Assembly (NCBI RefSeq): GCF_047496725.1
Contig: NC_132984.1
Span: forward strand, 8,327,001-8,391,000
Source: Anoplolepis gracilipes
Lineage: Eukaryota > Arthropoda > Insecta > Hymenoptera > Formicidae
Direction of reading: 5' to 3'
Length of the DNA: 64,000 nucleotides
The notes under the pieces were generated by a model that was not told the origin of the DNA, searched no databases, and saw only the letters and a list, made by a program, of their open reading frames with translations. Shown here piece after piece: positions 9,051-20,811 of the stretch; position 1 is the stretch's first letter, and every line of letters begins with the position of its first letter. The translations under genes were made by a program, and so were the position numbers.

Positions 9051-10895
9051 GTGTAAAAAATATTGAGAATAGCATTAATAAACTTCCTGTAGAAGAGAGA
9101 ATACACATGAGAGGTTTTTCCAGAGATATCATTAAAACCATCCCTTCTTATGTTTATCCAAAAAATAGGTCAGACGATTGGTTAATTAGTTTATATTCCT
9201 CTACAAAACAATTTCTAAATAACAACAAAAATGTAATTCTCACTAGAGCGGATAAGGGAAATGTAACAATAGCCCTCGATAAAAATGAGTATATTACTAA
9301 AATAGAGAATTTACTTGGAGATGAAACATACATAAGAGTCAAAAAAGATCCGATAAAGAGATTAATTTCAGATCTTAGGGACCTATTAGTCAGATGGAAG
9401 AACAAGGGACACATTTCCACTGCCATGTATAAATCCTTACTATTTACAGATGGCACATTACCACGTGCATATGGTTTGCCAAAAATACATAAACCGAATA
9501 CACCTTATAGATTAATAGTTTCTTCCATAAATAGCCCACTACACTCCTTAGGCATTTATTTACACAGGCTCATGATCAAGAATTTTCTGACGCCTCCTAG
9601 CTATGTGAAGAATAGTTATAATATTGTCAATAAGTTGAATAACACCCACTTAGATGAAGATTTGAAATTTGTTTCTTTAGACGTGATCTCACTTTTTACA
9701 AACATACCTACAAATTTAGTGCTTGACAGCATTTCTCATAGATGGGAATATTTAAGCAATAACTGTGAATTGTCCGAGGCAGAGTTTTTGAATGGTATTA
9801 AGATGATTTTAAACTGCACGTATTTTACATTTAATAACGTTATATACAGACAAACATTTGGGACTCCCATGGGCTCACCATTATCTCCTATCATAGCGGA
9901 TAGTTTTACAGGACTTACAGAGTAAAGCATTGAACACATTACAATTTATTCCTCCATTTTACTTCAGATTTGTAGATGACATAATTATGGCTGTTCCCTC
10001 CGACGCTATTGACGAAACACTTAATAGGTTCAATTCACAACATGATAGATTACAGTTCATTGAGGTAGAGAAAGATCATAAAATTAATTTCCTTGACATC
10101 ACATTCATGACAGAAAATAATATTTTAACATTCGACTGGTATCACAAACCCACGTTTTCAGGGAGGTACCTAAATTACTTCTCGCACCACCCACTCCACC
10201 AAAAGAGGGGCACAATCATCGGATTAGTTGACAAGGTAATTTTCCTCTCAAACCCCAGATATCACAGAAAAAATTTAGACAAGATCATCAGAATTCTTTT
10301 AGATAATAATTACCTCTTAAAACTGATATTTGATGTCACTGGGCTACGGTTAAAAACTATCATTAACAAAAAAATTCTCACAAGTGACACCCCAAGTGAA
10401 GTGAAACCAGTTTATTTCACGCTCTCTTATATACAAGGTTTAACGAAGAAATTCAATTGTTTAACAAAAAATTCTAGTTTGAAACTCGCACAGTTCAGTC
10501 TTAATAAAATGAATAAATTAATTAGAGCTCACAAAGACATCATACCAACAGATTTAAAAACCAATGTCATATATAAAATTAACTGTAGCCATTGTGATGC
10601 CTCATATGTTGGCCAAACATCCCGGAAGTTAAAAACCAGAATTAATGAACATAAAAGACATATACATCTTAATACGAATACGAACTCGGTAATCACTAAT
10701 CACAAAAGAGATTTTAAACATGATTTTGACTAGGAAAACGTTAGGGTACTAGATGAGGCTTCATTTTATACTAAGAGGCTTATCTCTGAGATGCTATTTA
10801 TAAAAAAACAAAGGAATGGGCTAAATTTACAAACGGACACAGAAAATCTACCGAGTGTCTATCAAGATATTGTCAACACTCTTCCAAAAATATAG
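9051..10895 (+). pseudogene. Penelope-like reverse transcriptase/GIY-YIG protein, 5' truncated, frameshift and stop
   Basis: RT motifs appear in order: TRADKGNVTIALDKNEY, FTDGTLPRAYGLPKIHK, PYRLIVSSINSP, LDVISLFTNIP, GTPMGSPLSPIIAD and FRFVDDI (catalytic Asp pair). The C-terminal GIY-YIG domain has ASYVGQTSRKLK. A frameshift at about 9905 falls between the PIIAD and FVDD motifs, and TAG at 10731-10733 interrupts the domain after the nuclease; the natural stop is at 10893. The N-terminus begins abruptly at the inversion junction. Encoded enzyme would copy element RNA at nicked DNA; this copy is inactive. Confidence 0.85.
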
Positions 10896-11319
10896 TGGTG
10901 GGAATAACATTATATAAACACGAAACTCGCACCGTTTTTTGACATTATACGAACGTCCTCCGCAGTACACGGATTTGAGTCAATTAATTATTTTCAACCG
11001 TCACAGAATATCGTATGAGAGTGAGTGACTTCCCAACATATATCGAATAGTGTTAATACAGAGTGTTTTATTTCGTTTTACATGAAAAACTTCAATATTT
11101 TCACAGATTTTAACGGTCACTGCTTATTCTTATGCAATATTACCAGGTTAGTGATTTTTTATGTAAAGTTGACTCATGGTGACTGCCAAAATCATTATAA
11201 AAACACCCTTCAGAGACGATCCAGAATAATTAAGTTGATAGCTTAACTACATCTTTATATTTAATTTATTGTTTATATTTCCCGTTCCATAAAAATTCTT
11301 ATTATTGTATGTAATCATA

Positions 11320-11358
11320 GCGTTGAAGAAGACTCAAAATTGAGCTCGAAACGTCCGC
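11320..11358 (+). ncRNA. Hammerhead-like core, right Penelope arm
   Basis: TTGAAGA, a stem of GACTC/GAGCTC type and GAAACG occur in the order of a hammerhead catalytic core. CTGAAGA has become TTGAAGA, so activity is doubtful. Confidence 0.5.
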
Positions 11359-11635
11359 ATTTTAAGTAATTAATTCTATTCTTTTATAATGTCTCCGATT
11401 TTGTAAATTTGCGGGTTGCGATTTTTCCAAAAAATTTTTTGTAAATGATTTATTACTTGAACATGTTACGATTTATGTAAGATTAGTTGATAAATAATAC
11501 ATTATACTCAAACTTTGTTATTTATTTTATGATAGATTGAGTGTATTTACCTTAGTCAGGACACATTTTTGCTCTCTATCGCCGTTTACATTTTATACTT
11601 TAGTTTATATTTAAGAGAGCACTGAATTTATTTAT

Positions 11636-11716
11636 TTATTTATAATATTTAATATATATAAAAAATAAGATATAATAATAATAATAATAATAATAATATA
11701 ATAATATAATAATATA
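11636..11716 (+). repeat. AT-rich microsatellite (ATA/AAT)n
   Basis: ATA trinucleotide runs and AT-rich repeats, directly after the Penelope element. Confidence 0.8.
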
Positions 11717-11929
11717 TAAAAAATTTAATCTGCGTTCTCGCGTACGCTTTAGCCTCCGTCTTATCGCGCTCCCGCTATCCTTTCCCCTCATCCTCCTTCT
11801 TTTTCTCTCACAGTATCTTTCTATTGTAATCTTCTCCTTTTCCCACCACATCATGCTCTCATTGTCCTACGCTATGTACAATGTGCATAGCGCTCTCCTT
11901 TATCCTATCCTATACCACGCGTCTTTGTC

Positions 11930-12440
11930 TACCGCGTTGCGAACGCCTATCGCGCCATCTCTCTCTACCGCGTTGCGAACGCCTATCGCGCTGTCTCTCT
12001 CTCTCTCTATCCATCATCCTACTCGCGGACCCATCGGTTACGTCGTGGACCTCTCTTCCCGCTCCGCAAACCCCTCATCTACGGCCGTGTCGCAGACCTC
12101 TCCCTCCTCTCCGCAAACCCCTCGCCTACTGACCGCGTCGCGGACCTCTCCCTCCTCTCCGCAAACCCCTCGCCTACTGACCGCGTCGCGGACCTCTCTC
12201 TCCTCTCCGCAAATCTCTCGTCTACAAACCGCGTCGTGGACCTACAGCTGTATCGCGAACCTCTCCCCCTCCCCGCGTACCCCTCGTCTACAAACCGCGT
12301 CGCGGACCTACAGCTGTATCGCGGACCTCTCCCCCTCCCCGTGTACCTCTCATCAACAAACCGCATCGCGGACCTACAGCTGTGTCGCGAACCTCTCCTT
12401 CTGCCCGCGTACCCATCGTCTACAAACTGCGCCGCGGACC
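11930..12440 (+). repeat. GC-rich minisatellite, 48-bp then 66-bp units
   Basis: CCGCAAACCCCTC recurs every 48 bases (about 12111, 12159, 12207, with an earlier unit at 12064), then CCTACAGCTG recurs every 66 bases (12241, 12307, 12373). Both unit lengths are multiples of three, so long Ser/Pro/Thr-rich frames stay open on both strands (227 codons forward, 124 reverse). I see no promoter, splice signal or domain and treat the frames as a by-product of the repeat. Confidence 0.75.
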
Positions 12441-12787
12441 TGCGTGACGTCATCCCTCGCGCCCGCGGTTCCCCCCGCCCCCGCCTCGAGCACCTGGGTT
12501 AGAATCCCCTTTAACACACTACTTTCTTTGAAATAACATTTTTAGAAATAACCTCGCTTTACCTTAATCAAATTGTACATATGATAGTAACAAAACGAAA
12601 ATTATAATCATTATCCCAGGAATATTTTCTTCAATTATTCATTTTATGAAAACTTCTTGAATAATTTTGATTTTGTAAAAAAATTTTAAATATAAACGTT
12701 ACATATTTGTACATTTAAATCTATTGTCGACTTCTTTCACCCACTCCTCTTTCCCGTTTTATAACATATAAGTAGTTCCGTTACTTT

Positions 12788-12828
12788 TATTGTTGAAAGA
12801 GGTTGTTCCGCCACCTCTTTCAACAATA
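12788..12828. repeat. Perfect 16-bp stem hairpin
   Basis: TATTGTTGAAAGAGGT pairs perfectly with ACCTCTTTCAACAATA across a nine-base loop. Neighbouring sequence has no gene. Confidence 0.8.
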
Positions 12829-13109
12829 GGCGCGCATCGTAATATAAGCCACCGATAATACTATTTCTTTCGTTGCGTCATACCGTCGCGTTTAACAGAA
12901 CCTGCACGTTCCTGTGTTATTATCCTTTTTTCATCTTCACAGACATGACGTTATACACGGTCGCCTACCATGTGACGTCATTTGTTTTGACGGGTCATAC
13001 CTGCCCCACGTGCAGAACGCCAAGGCGCTTTTCCGTCCCACCACCGTCACCGTAACCGATATCACCCCAAGAGCCATACCTGGCCCCACTACGTAACATA
13101 AATGCCTTA

Positions 13110-13375
13110 TCTAACCTTTACTCTAGTAAGTTTTTATTTAGCCCAGCACACCAGGACCAGGATCAGCAATACGAAGGATCCAGGTTCAAGTCCCGAGAAA
13201 ACCAGAAAATTTTTCCAAAAAATAAATTTTTTTGACCTGAGCGCTAACCCTTTCCCCTCTAACCACCACTTTTTTTCTGTCAGTCCCGGTAGTGATGGGG
13301 GAAAACACCAGACACCCCCCCGCGGTGCCTGAGGGCGCGGTAGTGGGGGTTTATTTTGACGAGCCATACCTGCCC
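13110..13375 (+). mobile_element. Possible tRNA-derived SINE
   Basis: TAGCCCAGCAC at 13138 resembles a Pol III A box and GGTTCAAGTCC at 13183 a B box, about 45 bases apart as in a tRNA. The body is followed by A-rich then C-rich sequence. No target duplication or A tail was identified, so ends are approximate. Confidence 0.4.
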
Positions 13376-13387
13376 TATTACTAGTAA

Positions 13388-13577
13388 TAAGCCTGTAAGG
13401 AACATTGATTTTATGGACTTTAGATAGTCCATATGCTCGTATTCACATCTGTCAAGGGCCACGGTTACATTACCTTTGTCAGCTCTAATGCAGTTTACAA
13501 GTCATTTCTGTTTACGGACGGTAATTTACTAAGAGGACTACCTAAAGTCCATAAAATCAATGTTCCTTACAGGCTTA
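13388..13577. repeat. Inverted junction inside a Penelope copy
   Basis: A 43-bp segment at 13388-13430 is the reverse complement, with one mismatch, of 13535-13577 in the RT gene. The minus strand next to it reads ADKGNVTVALDRCEY, the RT motif that should lie upstream on the plus strand. Confidence 0.7.
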
Positions 13578-14875
13578 TTGTTTCCACCATAAACACTCCA
13601 TTTCATTCCCTTGCATTATTCCTGCACAAGATCTTGAAGAAAAATCTTCCCACAGCACAGAGCCATATCAACTATAGCTTTGAACTTGTTAATAGTCTAT
13701 CAAAGATAAAATTAAACGAAGATTTTCGACTTATTTCTTTAGATGTCGTGTCTTTTTTTACTAATGTTCCAATTAATTTAGCGATTGAAAGCGTCTCAAA
13801 TAGATAGGCCTTCGTATAAGATAACTGCAATCTGCCGGAAGGTGATGTCCCAAATGGAATTAAATTGGTTCTAAATTCAACATTCTTCACTTTCAATAAC
13901 ATCATATACCGACAATCTTTTGGTACCCCCATGGGTTCCCCATTGTCCCCTATCATAGCCGATATTGTTTTGCAGGATCTGGAAAATCATGCTCTGAATA
14001 CTTTATCTTTCTATCCTTTTTATTTTAGATATGTGGATGACATTTTAATGGCAGTTCCTTTTGATTCTATAGATTTGACCCTCTCTTGTTTTAATTCATT
14101 TCATGAACGACTGCAGTTTACTTTAAAAATCGAACGTAACTGTAAAATCAATTTTTTTGATGTAACGCTTATAGTAGAAAATAATTTTTTAACATTTGAC
14201 TGGTACCATAAGTCGACTTTTTCAGGTAGATACTTGAATTTTTACTCGCAACATCCGCTTTGTCAAAAGAAGGGCACAATTATTGGTCTTATCAATAGAG
14301 CTTTTACGCCATCACATCCAAAATTCCATGCAAAAATATTGACATCATTATCAGAATACTCCTAGACAATAACTACTCGCTCAAATTGACTTTTGACGTC
14401 ATCCATCAACGAATTTAATACTTAATCAACAAACCTGATTCTGTTACTAATACTACACATAAGAGTTCTCCTTCTTACTTTACCGTTCCGTATTTACCAA
14501 AGATTACGGAACAATTTAAAAACATTTTCAAAAATACGGATGTCAAACTATCATTCTGTAGCATGAATAAATTAGATAAATTTATCAAGGTGCAAAAAAG
14601 TATTATTTCGAACAATTGTAAAACTAACGTGGTCTATAAAATTAATTGTTCTGATTGTGATGTCTCGTATATTGGACAAACATCAAGAATGTTAAAAATT
14701 AGAATAGCCGAACATAAATCGCAGATCAACAGAAATGTCTCCAACTTTTCTATCATTACTAATCATAGACTATCATCTCAGAATCACGATTTTCGTTGGA
14801 ACGAGGTTAATGTGTTAGAGGAGGTTCTATTTTATAATAAGAGATTGGTATCTGAGATGCTTTTTATTAAGAAAC

Positions 14876-15375
14876 ATTTCTTATCAGAGTAATGTAAAAA
14901 CTAAAAAATGTGATTTTCGAAAAAAAAATTGCAAAAAATGGTCTTAAAAAATCAAAGTTATTTGAATCCCCTCTTCGGCTCAAAAATTTTGTATTTAAGT
15001 CTAAAATGTCATCAATTTAAAAAAAAAAATCAAAGGGGTCTCATTAAGGAAAAAAAATAATTTCGATTAAAATTGACTAAAACGATGTCAAATTATTTTT
15101 AAAAATTTTTTCAATATTTTTTTCGAAAACTAAATTCAAAATCAAAAAAATGACCACCTAATAAATGCCAATACCTTTATTCTGCTTAAAGTAATAACTA
15201 TTTGAATTTTTTTTTATTAATTTCTTTTCTTAATTTATAACTCGAGTATGGATGGAGATAAAAATCTAAAAAAAATCGTGGAAACTACTTTCAATAAGTG
15301 CAAAAACATAAAAAAATGAAGCAAATAAAAAATGTTCGCGGAAAAAAGTGGTCGATTTTGTATAGAATGCCCCAT
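14876..15375 (+). repeat. Dispersed repeat, inverted copy at 31125-31632
   Basis: From TTATCAGAGTAATG to GGTCGATTTTGTATAG this segment is the reverse complement of about 31125-31632. It sits inside the second Penelope gene and has no coding capacity. Probably a non-autonomous element; termini uncertain. Confidence 0.7.
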
Positions 15376-15859
15376 ACACTACCTCTAAGAATTTTGACAG
15401 TAACAGTTTGACAATTAAAACAGCGCTATCGCTTTCCATCTAATTTACTAATTTGCGGCCAAACATAATAACTTTTTAAGTAGATACTTATTTAATTGTA
15501 CAGTTTGGTGACTCGACGTAATGGTAATTTTAAAATTAATTAACCATATCATTATAGGATTCAACCGGCATTGCAGTCTAGTCACGAATCTACTAAAAAT
15601 ACCTTTATTAATTCCTCGTGGTGCACAAACCATGGAGGACTATACCTTTCGGCAACAATAATTATTAGCGTTTCTGTTTTACCGTTTTTTACCGATTCTT
15701 ACCGATTTTTATAATTTACACAATTTTCTGCGTTCTGTAATGATCAGTTCCGTTATTTGGAATTACCGATTCTTACCGTTTTTTTATAATTAACATAGTG
15801 TTCTGCGTTTTATTTCGATTTTATTTGTAGTATTATATCATGACTTTCACTATATTATT

Positions 15860-15897
15860 GCGCTGAAGAAGGCTCAAATTAGAGCTCAAAACGTTCA
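15860..15897 (+). ncRNA. Hammerhead-like core, second Penelope element
   Basis: GCGCTGAAGAAG, a GCTC/GAGC stem and AAAACG lie in hammerhead order. CTGAAGA is intact; the GAAA box reads AAAA. Confidence 0.5.
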
Positions 15898-15900
15898 CTT

Positions 15901-16445
15901 TTCTTGTTAACTTTAAAATTTTAATTTTTAATTTTATTTGCTGTTCTGTAATAATTTATTTATATGTAGCATTATGTTTATTGGATTATATTAATTTAAT
16001 ATTATCTTACTTCTTTTTATTATGTCTTTCGACCTTACTCTCTACAGCACTTAATGTTTAATTTATTACCAAGAAATAGATTCTCATTTTTGAGAATCCT
16101 ATAACCTCTCTTTACCCTCCTAAAAAGGGGTTATAGAATTCTCAAAAATGAGAATCTATTTCTTGATAAAATACACCAAATAAAAATGTGCCCTGTGCAC
16201 GTTTCAATTTTGGCGGAAAGAATTAATTTCTAAGAAATTTACGCATTAACATCCGCGTATGGCTCTTATTTGCCAAGTTGATAGTTGCTTGTTTAAAAAA
16301 TTATACTTATAATACTTACATTTTATAAAATAATATTGTTTTTGCTAATTGCTGCCTTGTACTTATACGTTTTCCAAAATAATTTTCAATCTTTGTTTAT
16401 AAGATCGAATGCGGCATTTACCATAAGTTAATATTAATGATGGAA
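15901..16445. repeat. Spacer with a 36-bp-arm hairpin (16071-16164)
   Basis: The arms 16071-16106 and 16129-16164 pair over 36 bases with one mismatch; each arm contains its own short palindrome (ATTCTCATTTTTGAGAAT). It resembles a miniature foldback element. Nothing else is recognisable in the AT-rich flanks. Confidence 0.75.
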
Positions 16446-16454
16446 AAAACATGA

Positions 16455-17945
16455 ATATATCTCGATTGAAGATTATCGGAAATTGTTGTTCAGCGAAGGA
16501 AATTTACCTAGAGCATATGGATTGCTAAAAATCCATAAAGATAACATCCCGTTCAGACTAATCGTTTTGTCTATCAATAGTCCATTATATTCCTTAGCGA
16601 AGTGGTTACACAAAATCATGTACGACAGCTTTCCGAAAGCGAAAAGTCACGTCACTAATAGTTTTGATCTAGTAAACAATCTTTCAGACATCTACATTGA
16701 TAATGAATTTGAATTGTTCTCACTGGACGTGATTTCTCTTTTTACCAACATTCCTATTAACTTAGCAATGGAGAGTATTTCTAAGAGATGGCATTTAATT
16801 ATACGGAATTGTGACATTCCGAAGTCCGAATTTTTGTCGGGAATTAACTTAGTCTTAAATTCGACTTTTTTTGTTTTTAACAGTAAATACTACCGACAAA
16901 CATTTGGCACTCCAATGGGCTTCCCGATCTCTCCAATTATTGCAGACATTTTTCTTTAAAATTTGGAAGAACAAGCGATAACATTATTGAATTTTACACC
17001 ACCCATATATGTTAGATATGTTGACGACATATTAATATCGGTACCTCCCAATTTTATTGACAAGACAGTGACCATTTTTAATTCCTTTCATAACAGAATA
17101 CAATTTACAGTTGAAAGTAGTGACCACAATAAATTAAACTTTTTAGACTTGACTCTTATTTTAAAAAACAATTACATAATATTTAACTGGTACCGTAAGA
17201 ACACTTTTTCTGGCAGATACTTGAATTTTCATTCACAACATCCATTAATTCATAAACGCGGCACAATAATAGGCTTAATAGATAGAGTGTTTCTATTATC
17301 AAACCCGACATTCCATGAAAAGAATCTTAAGCTAATAACAAAGATTTTGACTGAAAACTCTTACCCTATTGACTTGATATTTAAAACAATGAACGAACGC
17401 ATAAAGTACTTAATTAATAAAACAGCAAATCTTACAGACACTCCTACCTCAAAAAGTACCTCATTTTTTACCATTCCGTATTTACCATCGATCACAGAAC
17501 AAATGAAAAATGTTATAAAAGACGCGGATATTAAACTAGCCTATTATAGTATGAATAAAAACAATAAATTCATCGAAACTCATAAAGATCAGATCCCTAT
17601 CCCTAAAAAAACAAATGTAGTATATAAAATCAATTGCTCTGATTGCAATGCCTCATATGTTGGTCAGACGGGTAGAAAACTCATAACTAGGATTAATGAA
17701 CACAAACCAACATTAAGAAAATAAAAACTACCCATTCTGTCATTACTGACCATCGACTGACACATAATCATGAGTTTGACTGGGACAAAATACAAATTCT
17801 TGACGGTGAGCCTTTTTATGCTAAGACTGATATCGAAGATGTTACACATAAAACGACAAAAAATAGCATTAATCTACAAACAGACAGAATGTTCGCCAGC
17901 TATTTACGAAAACATTATAAACAAACTACCGAAGATATAATGCCA
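16455..17945 (+). pseudogene. Third Penelope-like element, RT/GIY-YIG pseudogene
   Basis: The frame carries FSEGNLPRAYGLLKIHK, LDVISLFTNIP, FGTPMGFPISPIIADIF, then a single in-frame TAA at 16957 (probably CAA to TAA), and continues in the same frame with VRYVDDILISVP, FSGRYLNFHSQHPL and CSDCNASYVGQTGRKLITR (GIY-YIG) to 17724. A frameshift after the nuclease leads into a tail readable to about 17940. Everything upstream of the FSEGNLPRAYG motif is missing. The least decayed RT of the three after 5' truncation. Confidence 0.85.
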
Positions 17946-18588
17946 CAGTAAGACGACCTCTGTTCAAATGTTTTTCTCCACGTAGCCGCAGTATCACTTA
18001 AGCTTCCAACATAACTACATGGATAATATCTGTACGACATAAGAAAAAATATGTGAAGTGACATATGACTGATGCAGCTACTACTAGTAAGCATTTCTCT
18101 GATTATCTTTATTATCTTGTTACTTAATTTCATTATCATGTGGTACACAATTTAACTAATTTATTATATATTTTTTACTATTTACAAATCCGCCAAAAAA
18201 CATCAATTTAATGGCCAGTTATAGATTTAGTTCAATTAATTTTCAAACTAGAATCTCTTCATCCTCACCCACACAATGCACATCTCGTGGCTTGGAAACC
18301 TCAGAGAAATGCTTGAGGAAACATGAAAATATTTAAAAGAGGAATTAGGAATCTCATACATATAAGAAAGACATCACGCTTAGCTTAACGTTATTAACAT
18401 TGTACTCAGGGAAAAAGACCAACTCTTTAATCCGGACTGATTAGTATTCCGACCGTATCCAATGTATATCTTTTATATTATATTTAAACCGATAGAACTC
18501 TACTTTTTGTTATGATTTGTACTAGCGAATATGATGACCTCTATACCTTTCACTTAGCTATTACGTCGATTATTGTTTTTTCAAAATT

Positions 18589-18626
18589 GCGCTGAAGAAG
18601 ATCCAAATCCGGATCGAAACGTTCGT
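18589..18626 (+). ncRNA. Hammerhead ribozyme core, third Penelope element
   Basis: CTGAAGA, stem II GATCC/GGATC with a six-base loop, then GAAACG: the full catalytic core in the right order. A two-base-pair stem III (AC/GT) followed by TA could supply the cleavage site. This is the best-preserved candidate in the window. Confidence 0.6.
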
Positions 18627-18639
18627 ATTTTTATTGCAA

Positions 18640-19465
18640 TATTGTCAAATAATTCAGTATTGTACTAAACATCAATATAATCTTTGTAATACACTACGGG
18701 AATCATAAACACAACCCACATATCAAAAATTTTCCTTGCTCCTATTGCCTCTATACTTTCTTTATTCAATTACGAAGGAGCTCACACTTATTTCTTAATA
18801 TTAATGCTTTGAATACCGGCAAATGTTAATTCTAAATTATCTTAAGAACATTTATAAACAAGAAACTACTTTAGAAGATTCTCTGTAAATAAATCTAATG
18901 CTAAGTTACAAAAACGTATCTACAATAAATCCTCAGCCAAATGTTTTTCTTTGGTGTTGTAAAATATCAATATTGTCAATTTTTAAATTTCAAATATAAT
19001 GTCGATAAAAAACTTCATCAAAATATAGCAAATTGTTTAGAAAAATAGGTGATTTAAAATGTTTTCCATAAGAATTGCACATGTTTATTATGTCAAACAA
19101 ATGATCAAATATTTAAATAAACTCAATTGTTGCTTTACTTCCAGTAAAGTTTTTATAATTTTGAGATTTTAAATACTTGATAACACTACTCCTAATTGTT
19201 TTACTTACGGAAAATATACTCAAATTTTGAGTGTTTATACTCAATTTTCAGTGTAAACATTCAATATTGAGAGTTCATCCTTAAATTTGAGTATATACAC
19301 TTCAACATTGAGTGTTTATACTGAAAATTGAATGTTTATATTAAAAATTGAGTGTTTAGCCACACAGCACATGTAAATTCTGAGGATATTCTGAAAATAT
19401 TATAACAGTATATTGCGTATATTCTGAGAACATTCGAAATACATACTACGATATATTGAGTATGT
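18640..19465. other. AT-rich spacer with short degenerate repeats
   Basis: Nothing coding until the last few codons. From about 19205 to 19365 variants of ATTGAGTGTTTATACT recur in both orientations. The final bases before 19468 read in frame with the integrase fragment beyond the foldback. Confidence 0.5.
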
Positions 19466-19469
19466 ACTA

Positions 19470-20809
19470 ACAAGGAAAGTGTCCCCCTCCGATTTTAATG
19501 ATCTTTGACTATGTTGTAGTCTAGGTCAAAATAGGAGACACGTATTTTTTTATAAGTGCCCATACGCCCGTTAAGGGAGTGAAACACCCTTTTGAGAAAA
19601 ATCGATTTTTACATTTCTGAGCGAATACCGTTGAAACAATAAGATATAAAAAAAATGTTTCAAATAAAAGTTTTAAAGTTTTTCATATACTTTAAAGCCG
19701 TGCAATAAAATTTTTCAAAAATGTTATATTTTTCGAAATCCTTCCCCCTTTCTTTCAATTTTTGAAAATTTTAAAATTTGTCTTATGTAATAGCAAAACT
19801 TATAGCTCATTTAAAGACAAATTCAACTATATATGATAAAGTTGTATTCCGAAGTCGCATTTTTCAGAAATAAGCTAAAAATCTCTATATATCACTATCT
19901 CTACAGGGTGTCCCATAATTCGCGAACCACCCGTTACGTGCAGGTAGAGTAGGTTAAACTGAGTAAAAAAATTATCTACCATTTTGCAATTTTCACAATA
20001 GTTAATGAGATAATAATTATAAGAGATCAGCCAATCGGCGCCCGACAGGAGCGCGCGGCACAAAGAAGCCTCCCACTGTTACTTGATACTAGGCGCGCCG
20101 ATATGCGTGTGACTATGTGTGTGACTCTTCAAGTTGTCAATGCAGAGGGTTTCTCCCATCGCTTCGTCGGTGCGCCTAGTATCAAGTATCAATGGGAGGC
20201 TTCTTTGTGTCGCGCGCTCCTGCCGGGCGCCGATTGGCTGATCTCTTATAATTAATATCTCATTAACTATTGCGAAAATTGCAAAATGGTAGATAATTTT
20301 TTTACTCAGTTTAACCTACTCTATCTGCACGTAACGGGTGATTCGCGAATTATGGGACACCCTGTAGAGATAGTGATATATAGAGATTTTTAGCTTATTT
20401 CTGAAAAATGCGACTTCGGAATACAACTTTATCATATATGGTTGAATTTGTCTTTAAATGAGCTATAAGTTTTGCTATAAGACAAATTTTAAAATTTTCA
20501 AAAATTAAAAGAGAGGGGGAGGGATTTAAAAAAATATAACATTTTTGAAAAATCTAATTGCACGGTTTTAAAGTACATAAAAAACCATAAAACTTTTATT
20601 TGAAACATTTTTTTTATATCTTATTGTTTCGACGATATTCGCTCAGGAAACAAAAATGTAAAAATCAATTTTTTTCAAGAGGGTGTTTCACCCCCTTAAC
20701 GGGTGTATGGGCACTTATAAAAAAATACGTGTCTCCTATTTTGACCTACACTACAACATAGTCAAAACTCATTAAAATCGGAGAGGGACACTTTCAACCC
20801 TTTCCTTGT
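19470..20809. mobile_element. Foldback element with about 630-bp inverted arms
   Basis: The left arm (19470-20103) is the imperfect reverse complement of the right arm (20178-20809), beginning ACAAGGAAAG and ending CTTTCCTTGT. The flanks are TA on both sides, a possible TA target duplication. The inner arms start CAGGGTGTCCCATAATTCGCG, a second nested foldback. No ORF of its own. It interrupts a Gypsy integrase gene. Confidence 0.8.
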
Positions 20810-20811
20810 TA

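Larger units (their letters stand above)
7594..11603. mobile_element. Penelope-like element with 1457-bp inverted arms
   Basis: The segment 7594-9050 is the reverse complement, with few mismatches, of 10147-11603; both arms are 1457 bp. The 1096-bp spacer holds the 5' part of the reverse transcriptase gene, which continues into the right arm. The arms carry the end of the RT gene, the GIY-YIG domain, the 3' region and a hammerhead-like core. This is an inverted partial copy joined head-to-head to a 5'-truncated copy, an arrangement known for Penelope-like elements. The high identity of the arms suggests recent origin or gene conversion. Confidence 0.85.
13494..15900 (+). pseudogene. Second Penelope-like element, RT/GIY-YIG pseudogene
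   Basis: Fragments in order: FTDGNLLRGLPKVHK, LDVVSFFTNVP (stop after it near 13807), FGTPMGSPLSPIIADIVL and FRYVDDILMAVP (13865-14365), then a frameshifted piece with CSDCDVSYIGQTSRMLKIR (GIY-YIG, 14563-14892). All RT catalytic motifs after the inversion are readable, but at least three frame breaks exist. The 3' part is interrupted at about 14876 by an unrelated repeat that also occurs near 31.1-31.6 kb, and the element ends near a hammerhead-like core at 15861. It is clearly a different family from the first copy. Confidence 0.8.

Noticed and set aside
11853..12536. 227-codon plus-strand ORF and overlapping minus-strand ORF
   Set aside because: Both are produced by tandem units whose length is a multiple of three; no domain, promoter or splice signal.
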